The notes beneath the pieces are model-generated. The model made no database searches and was not told where the DNA came from. It saw only the letters and a list, made by a program, of their open reading frames with translations. This document shows, piece by piece, positions 42,738 to 52,239 of a stretch of 64,000 nt of DNA. Location: contig OX465583.1 of the NCBI GenBank assembly GCA_950022655.1, forward strand, positions 70,629,152 through 70,693,151, written 5' to 3'. The DNA comes from Alentia gelatinosa. Its lineage: Eukaryota > Annelida > Polychaeta > Phyllodocida > Polynoidae. The translations under genes were made by a program, and so were the position numbers. Position 1 is the first letter of the stretch. Every line of letters starts with the position of its first letter.

Positions 42738-43489
42738 AAGCCTGCCCCCACCTACAACGATTCTGGTCCCGATTGGCCTTACGATGGCCTTCCCGACACC
42801 ATTCCGATTGTAGCGTGAGTTAAGGTTAAATCCTGGTAGGTGGAACAGGTTTCTGCGATTCACTCTACGATAACCCACGATAGGCTACGATAGAAAACGC
42901 CATTCGTAGAGGTCCCGATAACTTCTAACATGTTGGAAATTTCGTAGACTGTCGTGGCCTATTGGAGGTGATTTAACAGCAAAATATCTCTTGTGGATGG
43001 AATAATTGGTGGAAAATTATGAAATTCTGGAATCAGGTAGGGTGCATATGGATGTATAACTGCCGTAAATATGATATTATTTGATGAAGTCTAAGTGTCT
43101 GAAAATAATATTTCCATATCGGAATTATTATTCTGCCACAGTTATATTGTTCTAATTGCTTGTTTTGGTGTTTGAAAATAATGTCATGATATATTGTAAG
43201 TAGCTGTAGAAATTTATTCGGATTTATTCAATATTTCCAAAATTATAGTATATATCAATATTAAAATCATGCATGAGATCTACAGTGAATCACCGATTGA
43301 ATCGTGAGCCACTCGTGACCATAGTTTATGTTTTTGGTCCTCCCAAGACGTTTCTACGCTCTACGATTTCAAACCATGTCCACGATTTGAAACAATCGGG
43401 GACCTCCCGATAGGTCACGATTTCCCCATTTCAATTCGTAGCGATCGGGAAGCAAGTCGTGGCCTATCGTGGTAGGTGGGGGTCCCCTC
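42738..43489 (-). mobile_element. MITE F, 752 bp, inverted copy
   Basis: The termini AAGCCTGCCCCCACCTAC and GTAGGTGGGGGTCCCCTC are flanked by TTA (42735-42737 and 43490-43492). Length equals that of 9425-10176. The core is AT-rich, edges rich in ACGAT/TCGTA words, with TTCTAACATGTTGGAA at 42923-42938. The insertion truncates or sits beside an S fragment. Confidence 0.9.
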
Positions 43490-43494
43490 TTAGA

Positions 43495-44085
43495 GGCATT
43501 CTCCGAGTCATCTAGCGACTTTCGGTTTAAAAAACCCTCCCAATTCCCTTAACATCGGACATGTCCGCCATCTTGCTGGTGACAACAAATCGCTGCCAAA
43601 GTGTAAAATGGTGAAAAAATATTGTTACTGACATTCATATGTGCATTCTGTATATTTAATCGTTTAAATAAGATTATAATCAATATCCAGGCATGATTTG
43701 AATGTGCCAACTCGAAGAAAATCAGTTGTTTCAATTGAACTGAAATTGTCAGGAAAGTCTGATTTTCTCAAGAGAATCGCTTCAGAAGTACTTTACACTT
43801 CCTCACTCATTGAAGAGTATGGTAAATGAACGTCCGAACATCTAATAGGCTTAGCATTGCGTAATTGCTTCTCCAAGATGTTTGATGATCGTAATACACT
43901 CACTACGCGTCGACTTTTAGTGGATTACGACCGCCTGTCAACAAGACCATCGATTATTGTGTTTGTAAACCACGATCCCTGCAGGGAATCGGAAAATAAC
44001 TCAGTTCATTGCATCTCACTAGAATGTGTTTATTACTATCTAAATGTAACAATTCGATTCGGGGAATACAAGGGGATAATAAGAT
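43495..44085. other. No recognised feature
   Basis: Unique sequence. A plus-strand frame of 78 codons at 43857 has no domain. Confidence 0.4.
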
Positions 44086-44089
44086 GCGT

Positions 44090-44356
44090 TTGAGGGAGGG
44101 TGTCCACCGGGCTCCCGACGCGAACCGATGCGCACCGATATTGACCTCCCGATACAAAATCCATATCATAGCGCGTATCGGGGCAGTTGGTCAGGTTTCT
44201 ATGATAACGCTACCGACGCGCACCAACACGCACCGACGCACACCGACGCGCTACGATAAAAATTTTGTATTGTAGAGGGCCAACGACAATCGATCATGTA
44301 TCGATTGTCGTAGCGCATCTGTGCGCGTCGGTGTGTATCGGCGACGCTTTCAACGG
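44090..44356 (+). mobile_element. MITE G, CGACGCG-rich
   Basis: The left end GAGGGAGGGTGTCCACCGGG follows the E/F terminal framework. CCGACGCG, CACCGACGC, GCGCGTCGG and similar words fill the interior. AATCGATCATGTATCGATT is an inverted centre at about 44288. The right terminus is lost near CAACGGGAAATC. Confidence 0.7.
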
Positions 44357-44404
44357 GAAATCATATGAAATAATTGACGGAAAATTATGAAATTTTCTTT
44401 TACT

Positions 44405-44730
44405 TTAGCTCACCCCTGGTATTTTCCTCCCATAGGCTGAACATGGGGAATTCGTTCTCCATGTCACTACAAGTATTGCAGTCCGTTCTCCATGGTCTAT
44501 ATCCTATGTGTTGTCCACTCCCTGTGTGTACAGGGGTGAGATAGATACAGAAAACCACTCCTTTTGGTCAAAGAAGTCATTCTCTAACTCATTTGAATGC
44601 TACGTGATATTCTCTCGGCTATCGCCTCGTTCATATCGTGTGGGGATCTATATGAATTACCATGCTCAGTTAATACTAGTTAATACTATCTAAATCAGGT
44701 AGTCAGTCCTTGAAACACTACAAAGAGTAC
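44405..44730 (+). mobile_element. Subfamily B with extended 3-prime part
   Basis: It begins TTAGCTCACCCCTGGTATTT and passes through CAGGGGTGAGATAGATAC and the left hairpin arm. From GTGTGGGGATCTATATGAAT it shares sequence with the flank of the inverted B copy at 62900-62975, so both belong to a longer repeat. Confidence 0.7.
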
Positions 44731-44734
44731 CTGG

Positions 44735-45100
44735 GGCATGTTAAATGATCTAGGACCATACATGTAGAGCCTTTACTCAAAGAATTGTTAAAAGAAATTG
44801 CGATGTCATGTGATTTTGACGTCAGTGATGCGTGTCGCATGTCAACGTGGGGAGTGTTCGAACCCCTATGGAGGTGTCAAGCACCCCCCGACGTGGCAGA
44901 AGGTGTGGTGGGATTAGAAAATAGCACTCGGTTCGTGTTTTACACTCATCTATCCATCTTTTTTCAATCAATGGAGCAGGATGGGTATGTCCGTGGTAGT
45001 ACGATAATTGTTCTTATTTACTGGAGAGCACACCTATCTTCACATCCACCTGTCATCTTTTTTACATGTTTGGCTTCTCTAGGAAAGAAAAACCGTCCAT
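44735..45100. other. No supported gene
   Basis: A 117-codon plus-strand frame (44785-45138) ends inside MITE O and has no recognised domain. Confidence 0.35.
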
Positions 45101-45106
45101 GGCGGC

Positions 45107-45411
45107 GCACCCCTCTCATAAGATCTCACACTCTCTAAGTGGTATTCTGTACAAGGTTCTCACTGCGCTCTATGGGAGAAAAATTCTTAACAAACTAGGC
45201 TTAGAGCCTTGAGAATCCACAGTATTTTCACTAGGTGGCATCATTGAGATTATAGGAATCTTTGGTTGCATTGATGTACGTCTTTAGCACGGGAGGCAGG
45301 TCAGTGGATTCTCAAGGCTCTAAGCCTAGTTCGTTAAGAATTATTCTCCATAGTGCATAGTGAGAGTACAGAATACCACATAGAGAGTGTGAGATCTTAT
45401 GAGAGGGGTGC
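45107..45411. mobile_element. Palindromic MITE O, full length 305 bp
   Basis: Arms of about 110 bp (45107-45220 and 45304-45411) begin GCACCCCTCTCATAAGATCT and pair nearly end to end. The inner portion TTAGAGCCTTGAGAATCCAC is perfect. The loop of about 83 bp includes TAGGTGGCATCATTGAGATT. Such length and symmetry would form a strong hairpin if transcribed. Confidence 0.88.
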
Positions 45412-45639
45412 ACCCGAGGTGTCTGCGTCATTATGTGGTTTTTGTTTAGTACTGAATAGCAGTCTTGCTCTAATGTGACCTTGACTATTAGGAGTATACG
45501 ATTATGATATTGAAGAATGAAGGAAATTCAAAAGTGTGACTCATTTACTTTATTTAAAAAACTGTTTGGAAAAAACTGATCAACACCGAACATGAATTAC
45601 CCTTTTAAGACTACTTGTATTATTGTGTTAAGACTACTT

Positions 45640-45640
45640 A

Positions 45641-45676
<36 letters not shown>
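45640..45676. repeat. (TTA)n microsatellite
   Basis: A run of TTA/ATT triplets that leads into the truncated D copy. Confidence 0.95.
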
Positions 45677-45711
45677 CATCCTATCACGTTCTCTATTATT
45701 ATCATTATCAA

Positions 45712-45888
45712 TTTATCAACATGTTGATAAATGTAGTCACCGACAACGGAACGTTGGTAAATGGCGCTTGATTGGGTGGTCGACACGGGCCGAGGTATTA
45801 CGTAATTCTCCTGGGACAAGTTCACCGACTCCTTTACGATTTGGGAACTAATCGTTCAATCCCGACTCGGTAGATGCGTATTGGGCTC
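45712..45888 (+). mobile_element. MITE D, right half only
   Basis: It begins exactly with the central palindrome TTTATCAACATGTTGATAAA and continues to GGTAGATGCGTATTGGGCT. The left half is absent, replaced by ATT-rich sequence. Confidence 0.87.
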
Positions 45889-45894
45889 TACTGT

Positions 45895-46190
45895 GATACT
45901 CGCTAAATTATGATCTATTGTCGCCAATTCTTTTTTATCCATTGTCATATTACTCCTATTCCCATGTACTTTATCAATCTCTTGTTATTATATCCATGTA
46001 TTGTTATATTTATGTTGACATCACGGTTGATTACAAGCAGACCTAGCCATTCTACAAGCTTACATGATGGAAGACCACCAAACTTGGTGAATTTTGTGTT
46101 GAATGAAAAAAAAGGAGAAAATTGACAGGAATATCTGCCAACGATAATATGGCATCTCAGGAGTAATATTCAGGTGAACTATGAAGTAAT
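45895..46190. other. No recognised feature
   Basis: AT-rich unique sequence. Confidence 0.4.
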
Positions 46191-46192
46191 AA

Positions 46193-46262
46193 CTCATATA
46201 GACTCCATTTTGTTTTGGTGATTCCGGCTGTGTTTCTCGCTTGGTGTGTCTCTGGCTTTAAT
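46193..46262. mobile_element. MITE EE, end fragment
   Basis: CTCCATTTTGTTTTGGTGATT and TTTCTCGCTTGGTGTGTCTC match the right end of EE copies at 36 kb. Confidence 0.7.
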
Positions 46263-46337
46263 TAGCTGATTATACTGCACCGATATACCGTCAGAAGCCA
46301 CCGATCGATTTAATACACGACTATGGTACAAACTACA

Positions 46338-46560
46338 CCCACGACACCCCCAAGAGATGTCGTACATTACGACAATTCTGGACGATCTAAGACCATTTTA
46401 ATGATGTAGGTCACCATATGTATGTAACGAGAATGGGGCCTACGATCCTTTTTATGTAACGGACTTCATAATGGATCGTCCCCAATGTCGTACATCGTTC
46501 GATAGATCGTATCGTCTAGCCATCGTATCGTACATAACGAGTGTAACGCCTCCCCCCCTC
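46338..46560. mobile_element. MITE DD, copy 1
   Basis: CACGACACCCCCAAGAG, TACGACAATTCTGGACGATC, TAAGACCATTTTAATGATGT and TATGTAACGGAC align with 62445-62655. ATCGTA, CGTAC and GTAACG words recur on both strands. Confidence 0.65.
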
Positions 46561-46569
46561 CCCCAAGAT

Positions 46570-46890
46570 TGATATGGCAGTCTAGGATTTCTTCCCGATG
46601 TAAAGGGTGGTAAATACGGACCTGTGTTCGTTGGCCAATATAAACGAGGTTTTAATCAACCGTTCCAATAAACCACAAATGCATGATGATGTACGAGAAA
46701 TTATGACTAAATTACAAGGCATTGACGCTGATGTCAGTCGTTGATGTATCACATAATCATGTAAGAGGGCAGAGAGGGCTTTGATCGGTCATGTTTAACG
46801 GGTCCTCCAAACCTGTTTGTGCCGTCAAAGTGGAATCGTTAAGTAACACATCTCAACGTATGCGTACACTAGATTAGTCAGCCCTAAACT
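46570..46890. other. No recognised feature
   Basis: Unique sequence; AAGATGGC-like words and short frames only. Confidence 0.35.
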
Positions 46891-46894
46891 ATAC

Positions 46895-47793
46895 AGTGGG
46901 ATTCACAAGAAGAGATCCACGTACCTGAGTACCTGAAACTTCACACCTTTCCCCTAGTCTAAAGCGGAATTCACACGTAGAGACTATTGTACATGAGACG
47001 GGTGTACTTTACACCTTTCCCCTAGTCTGAAGTGGGATTCACACGTAGAGACTATTGTACCTGAGACGGGTGTACTTCACACCTTTCCCCTAGTCTAAAG
47101 CGGAATTCACACATAGAGACTAATGTACCTGAGACGGGTGTACTTCACACCTTTCCCCTAGTCTAAAGCGGAATTCACACGTAGAGACTATTGTACCTGA
47201 GATGGGTGTACTTCACAGCTATCCCCTAGTCTGAAGTGGGATTCACACATAGAGACTAATGTACCTGAGACGGGTGTACCTTTCCCCTAGTCTGAAGTGG
47301 GATTCACACGTAGAGACCCACATACCTGAGACTGGGGTACTTCACACCTTTCCCCTAGTCTTAGACAATTCTCGGTTGGAACAAAGTTCTCATGGCAAAG
47401 TGCTTTTATCAGTCTCAAGGAAAAATGGCGAATTTTATTCACATGGGAGGACACGACTGGTACATAATCTTAGACATATTCAGAGTGAACACTCACCCTG
47501 GGACTCAAGGTCTCTTGAGGGTTAAGTGTTACAAACATGTGATCATACTTGCTGGCCTCCTATTGGCTAGAGCAGGTGCATAGGTGCAGCAGGTCCATTT
47601 GTCTCACCAAAATACCCCGGTTGATTGTAAACGTGTTTATAATGAAAATCTCATGAGATTCTTTACCTGGTTAGGGATAATTTTCGCAGAGAAAATAACT
47701 TGTCTCAGGGAAATGGAACCCTACAATTCAGACGAGGAGATTGTGAACGGGACGAGAGTTAGACTTGTCAGTGTTTATGCCATGATGGGAAGA
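46895..47793 (+). mobile_element. MITE Q with amplified terminus
   Basis: The left end is repeated about seven times. Units of 68 bp begin GTCTAAAGCGGAATTCACAC and end CACACCTTTCCCCTA; ATTCACAC occurs near 46969, 47037, 47105, 47173 and 47241, then at 47302. The Q interior follows (TGCTGGCCTCCTATTGG, AATCTCATGAGATTC, AGACGAGGAGATTGTG). An E element begins where Q breaks off. Confidence 0.85.
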
Positions 47794-47800
47794 TCGTGTA

Positions 47801-48226
47801 AGAGGGTGCGTCCACCAACCACGACAAGGCTGCGACAACGGCTTTCGGACAAGGTCCACGACAGCTCTATGATAGGAAGCCTTGTCGTAGCCTTGTCATG
47901 GTTGGTGGACCACAGTTCCCGACAAGAGGCTACAACAAGGCCACGACAGGCTGCGACATGAACCTTGTCGGGGGCCTGTCGGGGGCCTTCCAACAAGGTT
48001 ACAACAAAATCGAACATGTTCGATTTTGGAGCCGTGTCGTGGCGTGTCGTGGCATGTCGCAGTGGTCTACGATAGAATATTTAGGTGGAGCGTGCACTTC
48101 CCGACAGGCTGCGACAAGGGCTCACGACAGCTCCCCTCCTCACGACAAGGCTGCAACAAGGAGCCGATAAGAACTTTCTTGTCGGCGCGTGTCGCAGCCT
48201 TGTCGTGGTTGGTGGACGCACCCTCT
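47801..48226 (+). mobile_element. MITE E (reference copy)
   Basis: The termini AGAGGGTGCGTCCACC and GGTGGACGCACCCTCT have TA at both sides. I count ten CGACA and nine TGTCG words in about 430 bp. A perfect 22-bp palindrome at 48006-48027 is centred on CGAACATGTTCG. It sits in the right part of a Q element. Frames on both strands are incidental. Confidence 0.9.
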
Positions 48227-48301
48227 TATACTACGTGAAGCGTCAGCTGAGCGTAGCGAATAACAGACATGACCAGAGTGGCCTAGACACTGACAAGTCA
48301 A

Positions 48302-48517
48302 ACTCGAGTTCGGTTTCATATTTAACCGACCCAGTCTCCACGATTTTATGCTATTAGGAAAGTTCGACCCGATTCCATCCATGTTTGATAGGTGTCAGAA
48401 TTTCTGCTCTGCAACCGGAACTATTTACACCGGTGAATAATTCCTGATCGTTGATCGGCCATTTTTTTTAATTTCTCTAGGTACATAAATTTTACTTTTT
48501 TTATTAGGGGTAGGATA
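48302..48517 (+). mobile_element. Family N element, copy 1
   Basis: AACTCGAGTTCGGTTTCATA, ATTAGGAAAGTTCGACCCGA, AATTTCTGCTCTGCAACCGG and a right end TTATTAGGGGTAGGATAA match 55728-55979. The right terminus is shared with subfamily M. Confidence 0.8.
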
Positions 48518-48654
48518 ATGCAGTTTACTGTCCTACAGTCGATGTGAACAAATGAACTGAGCATGGCCAGTTGTAACTGGGTTAAGGAGAGCTGCAAACG
48601 GCATCTTCGTGCAATTGGAGTGAAGCTCCAAACATAAATTAAAGTCTCTGAAAG

Positions 48655-48962
48655 TTATCTCACCGCTTTATTTTTCTCCATAGGCTCAACATTCGGAACC
48701 CATACTCCACGGCCATGAAGGTAGTGCACCCAAGACTCAATGGCTAATTGGGTGAGTTACTTTACTGACTAATAATGTTCCTGATAATGTATACGGGGTG
48801 AGATGAAATCAGAAACACACTCGTTGAACATGACTTTGTCCGCACTCCACCTCGTTTGACCGCTACGTAGTTCACTCGGCCTCGCTTCTTGGATTACTCC
48901 GCGGTTCAATTTGGTGGAGTACAGACCAAATCATCTTCATCTCATTATAAGTTTCTATTTAC
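48655..48962 (+). mobile_element. Bipartite hairpin MITE, subfamily C
   Basis: TTATCTCACCGC, CATAGGCTCAACATTCGG and CCATGAAGGTAGTGCACCC lead to CGGGGTGAGATGAAATC. The hairpin pairs TTTGTCCGCACTCCACC with GGTGGAGTACAGACCAAAT. Confidence 0.82.
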
Positions 48963-49267
48963 ATACTTCTCGACCAGTGTCTATTAGGACTCATCCAATC
49001 GAGATTAGGCCACTCCAAAGAAATTGTTTCTCATCGCCGCGCGCGTCAGCAAAAACGTTTTTTGAACATTTTCCTTTTTTCATAAGATGAACCTTGATAG
49101 ATATCATGAAAGATATGTGTATTTGGTATCAAATTAAACCTCTTGATGACAGGGATGCATTCAACGTGGTATTATATGTATCTACGTAATCCCAAAACCG
49201 TGGTATTCATATCTCTCTTCGCACTGCTTACACAACCAATAGTTCTGTACTGTCACCTATACTCTAT

Positions 49268-49936
49268 ACTAGGAGCAAATGGTATGTTCATCATTGATGA
49301 ATAAGCGAGCACTTATAAATGAATAGCAATTAAAAGGTTTTGGATGCATTAAGTCTCTGGATCGTTTTCTATAACCCACCTGCACCAAGCTAACCTACCA
49401 TTTCTTCAACTGCCTAGGATCCAGGATCTAGGATCCAAATATATCAGGCACCAATAGGTCAATCAGGTATTTCAGTTGGACACGTTTCTTAGACACTGAG
49501 ACATTGACAGTCTGTTCCTTTCCCAGTTTAGGGGGTGGGGAGTTAGCTCAGTGGTTAGGGCTTTGTGGGTTCGAGTCCCACTGCAGCCACTCTTCTCCTT
49601 CATTCCCAGCTGTGGTAGATTTAATGCTATATCAAAGGCCAATCATTCTCATACCATGTCTATGTGGTGTGGGAACTAAAAGAACTCTTACCTCGGTAAA
49701 TGTGTTGGGGTGAGATTTCTATCTGAATTTATTTCATAGATTCTTGAGTAAGATTGGTGAGAACCTCTAATGGTTAACTGGACCTTAAATCAAACCAACC
49801 AACCAACAACTTTCCGAGTTTAACAGTGAGTAGCACGCAAATAGTGAATAGATAGTGTTTTTGCAGTATGCTGGAGACCTATATGTGACCACTGTAACCT
49901 CGAGGCAACGTATATCGCATACCAGCACGCTCTAAC
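49268..49936 (+). mobile_element. MITE S interrupted by a SINE
   Basis: The S left part (ACTAGGAGCAAATGGTATG, GATGAATAAGCGAGCAC, CTGAGACATTGACAG) and right part (AACAGTGAGTAGCACGC, GAATAGATAGTG, CAGCACGCTCTAAC) are contiguous in 57477-57905. The SINE at 49531-49808 separates them. Confidence 0.85.
49531..49808 (+). mobile_element. tRNA-derived SINE with 13-bp target duplication
   Basis: A perfect A box (TAGCTCAGTGG, 49544-49554) and B box (GGTTCGAGTCC, 49568-49578) lie only 24 bases apart instead of about 44, so the anticodon arm is deleted. A unique body and a tail of AACC repeats follow. CTTTCCCAGTTTA (49518-49530) and CTTTCCGAGTTTA (49809-49821) are the target duplications, one mismatch in 13. 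Insertion required a LINE partner that is not in the window. Confidence 0.88.
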
Positions 49937-50139
49937 GAACCATTTGCTTCTAGTTGCGACTGAAGAAGGAGAGTGTCGGAAGCTATTGAGCATGTTCGTG
50001 AGGGGCCGTCTGTTACTAATTATAGTCATAGGGTGAAACAGGTGATTCAGCCTAAATGATGCATTAATAGTCTCTAATCTCATCCTGTCTGAGGCAGACA
50101 ACTCAGCCCTTTAAGGACAGCCGCCTATGGCAGAACTAC

Positions 50140-50180
50140 AAGCATGTTTCCATTGGCCGACGAAAACGGTGTAGATTTTT
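50140..50180 (+). mobile_element. MITE H, left-end fragment
   Basis: TGTTTCCATTGGCCGACGAA and ACGGTGTAGATTTTTTTC are the H left terminus; the rest is absent. Confidence 0.65.
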
Positions 50181-50184
50181 TTCT

Positions 50185-50650
50185 TTTCTTGAGCAAGTCT
50201 TTTATTAATTTCTCCGCATTATCATACAGCTACAACTTTCAGCTTTGCCAAACAATACATTCATTGTTACCTTGTGGTCATTTTCATTGCTCCCTTTTTT
50301 TGTTTATTTTAATACTAGTTAACTATATAAACCAAAACTACCTGAACATCAATTAGGCTATTCTAGAACTAAACCTTTTATCTCATAAGTGTCCGGTACT
50401 AATTACATAGTTGCCACGCCGGTACCATTGACTCTTGAGGATAGATCGAAAAATCGTTCGCTACCGCGGTAATGTGACTAGTTTTACTGTTTTTTGAGTC
50501 TCCTAACACTATTGCATGTATAGGTTCATTGCGGCATCGTTCTGTCTAGAAAAACTAGAACCAAGAAGTCCTTCTTTCTACATAGGGTGTGGTTTACTGT
50601 TTAATTAGTCACATTAGTCCACTTGTTTCTCTAGTATGCAGACATTGTGT
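50185..50650. other. No recognised feature
   Basis: AT-rich unique sequence. Confidence 0.4.
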
Positions 50651-50654
50651 TCTC

Positions 50655-50785
50655 CTAAAAGCCCATTTACATTGGCCAACACCGATATACAGTCAGGGAC
50701 CTCCGACGGACCTTTAGCAAACTGTAAAATAGGCTATTAACACAAAAAATCTGTTTTTGTCGGCCAATGGAAACGGGCCTTATAC
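50655..50785 (+). mobile_element. MITE H, right part
   Basis: CCATTTACATTGGCCAACAC, CGATATACAGTCAGGGACC and GGCCAATGGAAACGGGCC follow in order, with a short deletion at the second inner arm. Confidence 0.75.
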
Positions 50786-50789
50786 TTGT

Positions 50790-51465
50790 AGGGGACTGAT
50801 GCATAGTCCTCTGAACTCAAAATTTGAACCTTAATTATGTGATATGATTCGTCATACTTAAGTCATCCAGTAATCATATTTTGTTAGACCTACATTCTGT
50901 GCAAACATCAAGTATAAATTATTTCCCTTTTCAAAACATAAATATCCAACAAATGGTGCCTTGGTGCTGTTGATTAACACCAAAGCTAGATAAGTTTCTG
51001 AATAAACACATTTATATTCTTATCGTCAGTTTTGATGACAATAATAGTGTGTAAACTAATTACAGTATTTTTCATAGGTGACCCCTTCTTTATGGAATTG
51101 TTATTTATGCTTTTTAATTACTTATCACCAATTAATGGGCCATTATGTCCTCTAACTATGTTCATTTATTCATATTTATTATAACCTGTGTTTATGTATT
51201 GTGCAACCAGCAATCATGCATGGTTCGTTATTGCGTGATACACAATCTTTGAAATGATGGCATATTAAATACCACTATGTTTCCCATGTTTAGTTCATAT
51301 ATCATTGTCATCATTAATCAGTGACGACTTAAATCAATGATGGTCTTTTATCAGGGGTAGGATACAAGCAAATACTGTATATATCTAGGCTCAGGTTATG
51401 TTATGTTGATATATGTTTTAACAGGTTGGCTTTAACGTTGAATAGTATGATAAATCAAGGATACT
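50790..51465. other. AT-rich, no gene; TIR remnant near 51350
   Basis: TCTTTTATCAGGGGTAGGATA at 51341-51361 looks like a stray M/N right terminus. Otherwise nothing is recognised. Confidence 0.4.
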
Positions 51466-51469
51466 CTGC

Positions 51470-51596
51470 CTGTAGGGATGAGCATTCAAGGTATTTTGTA
51501 TTACATGAAATAAATATGTCCTGAAGCTGGAGGCAGAGGGACATATATCTATGTTACAAAAGGCAAAGAACCTACAGCTCAGTCGCTACATTTTCT
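51470..51596. mobile_element. Family P hairpin, copy 1
   Basis: GTAGGGATGAGCATTCAAGG and GGTATTTTGTATTACATGAAA pair with ATGTTACAAAAGGC and CCTACAGCTCAGTCGC. It matches 60483-60628. Its right end CTACATTTTCTT runs straight into the TTC array. Confidence 0.65.
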
Positions 51597-52206
51597 TCTT
51601 CTTCTTTTTCGTCTTCCTCTTTTTCTTTTTGTTCTTGTTCTTCTCCTTCTTCTTCTCCTTCTTCATCTTCTTCTTCTTCTTCTCCTTCTTCATCTTCTTC
51701 TCCTTCTTCATCTTCTTCTTCTTCTTCTTCTTCTTCTTCTTCTCCTTCTCCTTCTTCATCTTCTTCTTCTTCTTCTTCTTCTTCCTCTTTTTCTTTTTGT
51801 TCTTGTTCTTCTTCTTCTCCTTCTCCTTCTCCTTCTTCAGCTCCTTCTCCTTCTCCTTCTTCTTCTTCTTCTTCTTCTTCTTCTTCTTCTTCTTCTTCTT
51901 CTTCTTCTTCTTCTTCTTCTTCTTCTTCTTCTTCTTCTCCTTCTCCTTCTTCATCTTCTTCTTCTTCTTCTTCTTCTTCTTCCTCTTTTTCTTTTTGTTC
52001 TTGTTCTTGTTCTTCTCCTTCTCCTTCTCCTTCTTCAGCTCCTTCTCCTTCTCCTTCTCCTTCTTCTTCTTCTTCTTCTTCTTCTTCTTCTTCTTCTTCT
52101 TCTTCTTCTTCTTCTTCTTCTTCTTCTTCTTCTTCATCTTCATCTTCTTCTTCTTCTTCTTCTTCTTCTTCTTCTTCTTCTTCTTCTTCTTCTTCATCTT
52201 CATCTT

Positions 52207-52236
<30 letters not shown>
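51588..52236. repeat. (TTC)n microsatellite, about 650 bp
   Basis: The plus strand is almost pure pyrimidine: TTC triplets with CTCCTTCTCC, CATCTTC and TTTTTCTTTTTGTTCTTG variants. A block with CTCTTTTTCTTTTTGTTC and TTCAGCTCC is duplicated (about 51783 and 51982). Its complement is a (GAA)n tract capable of triplex formation. Frames of about 240 residues on both strands (poly-Phe, poly-Lys) are artefacts. Confidence 0.97.
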
Positions 52237-52237
<1 letters not shown>

Positions 52238-52239
52238 TC

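Noticed and set aside
44785..45138. 117-residue plus-strand frame
   Set aside because: It ends inside palindromic MITE O and shows no domain.
49531..49600. A functional tRNA gene
   Set aside because: The A and B boxes are too close for a cloverleaf, and the sequence continues into a SINE body with target duplications.
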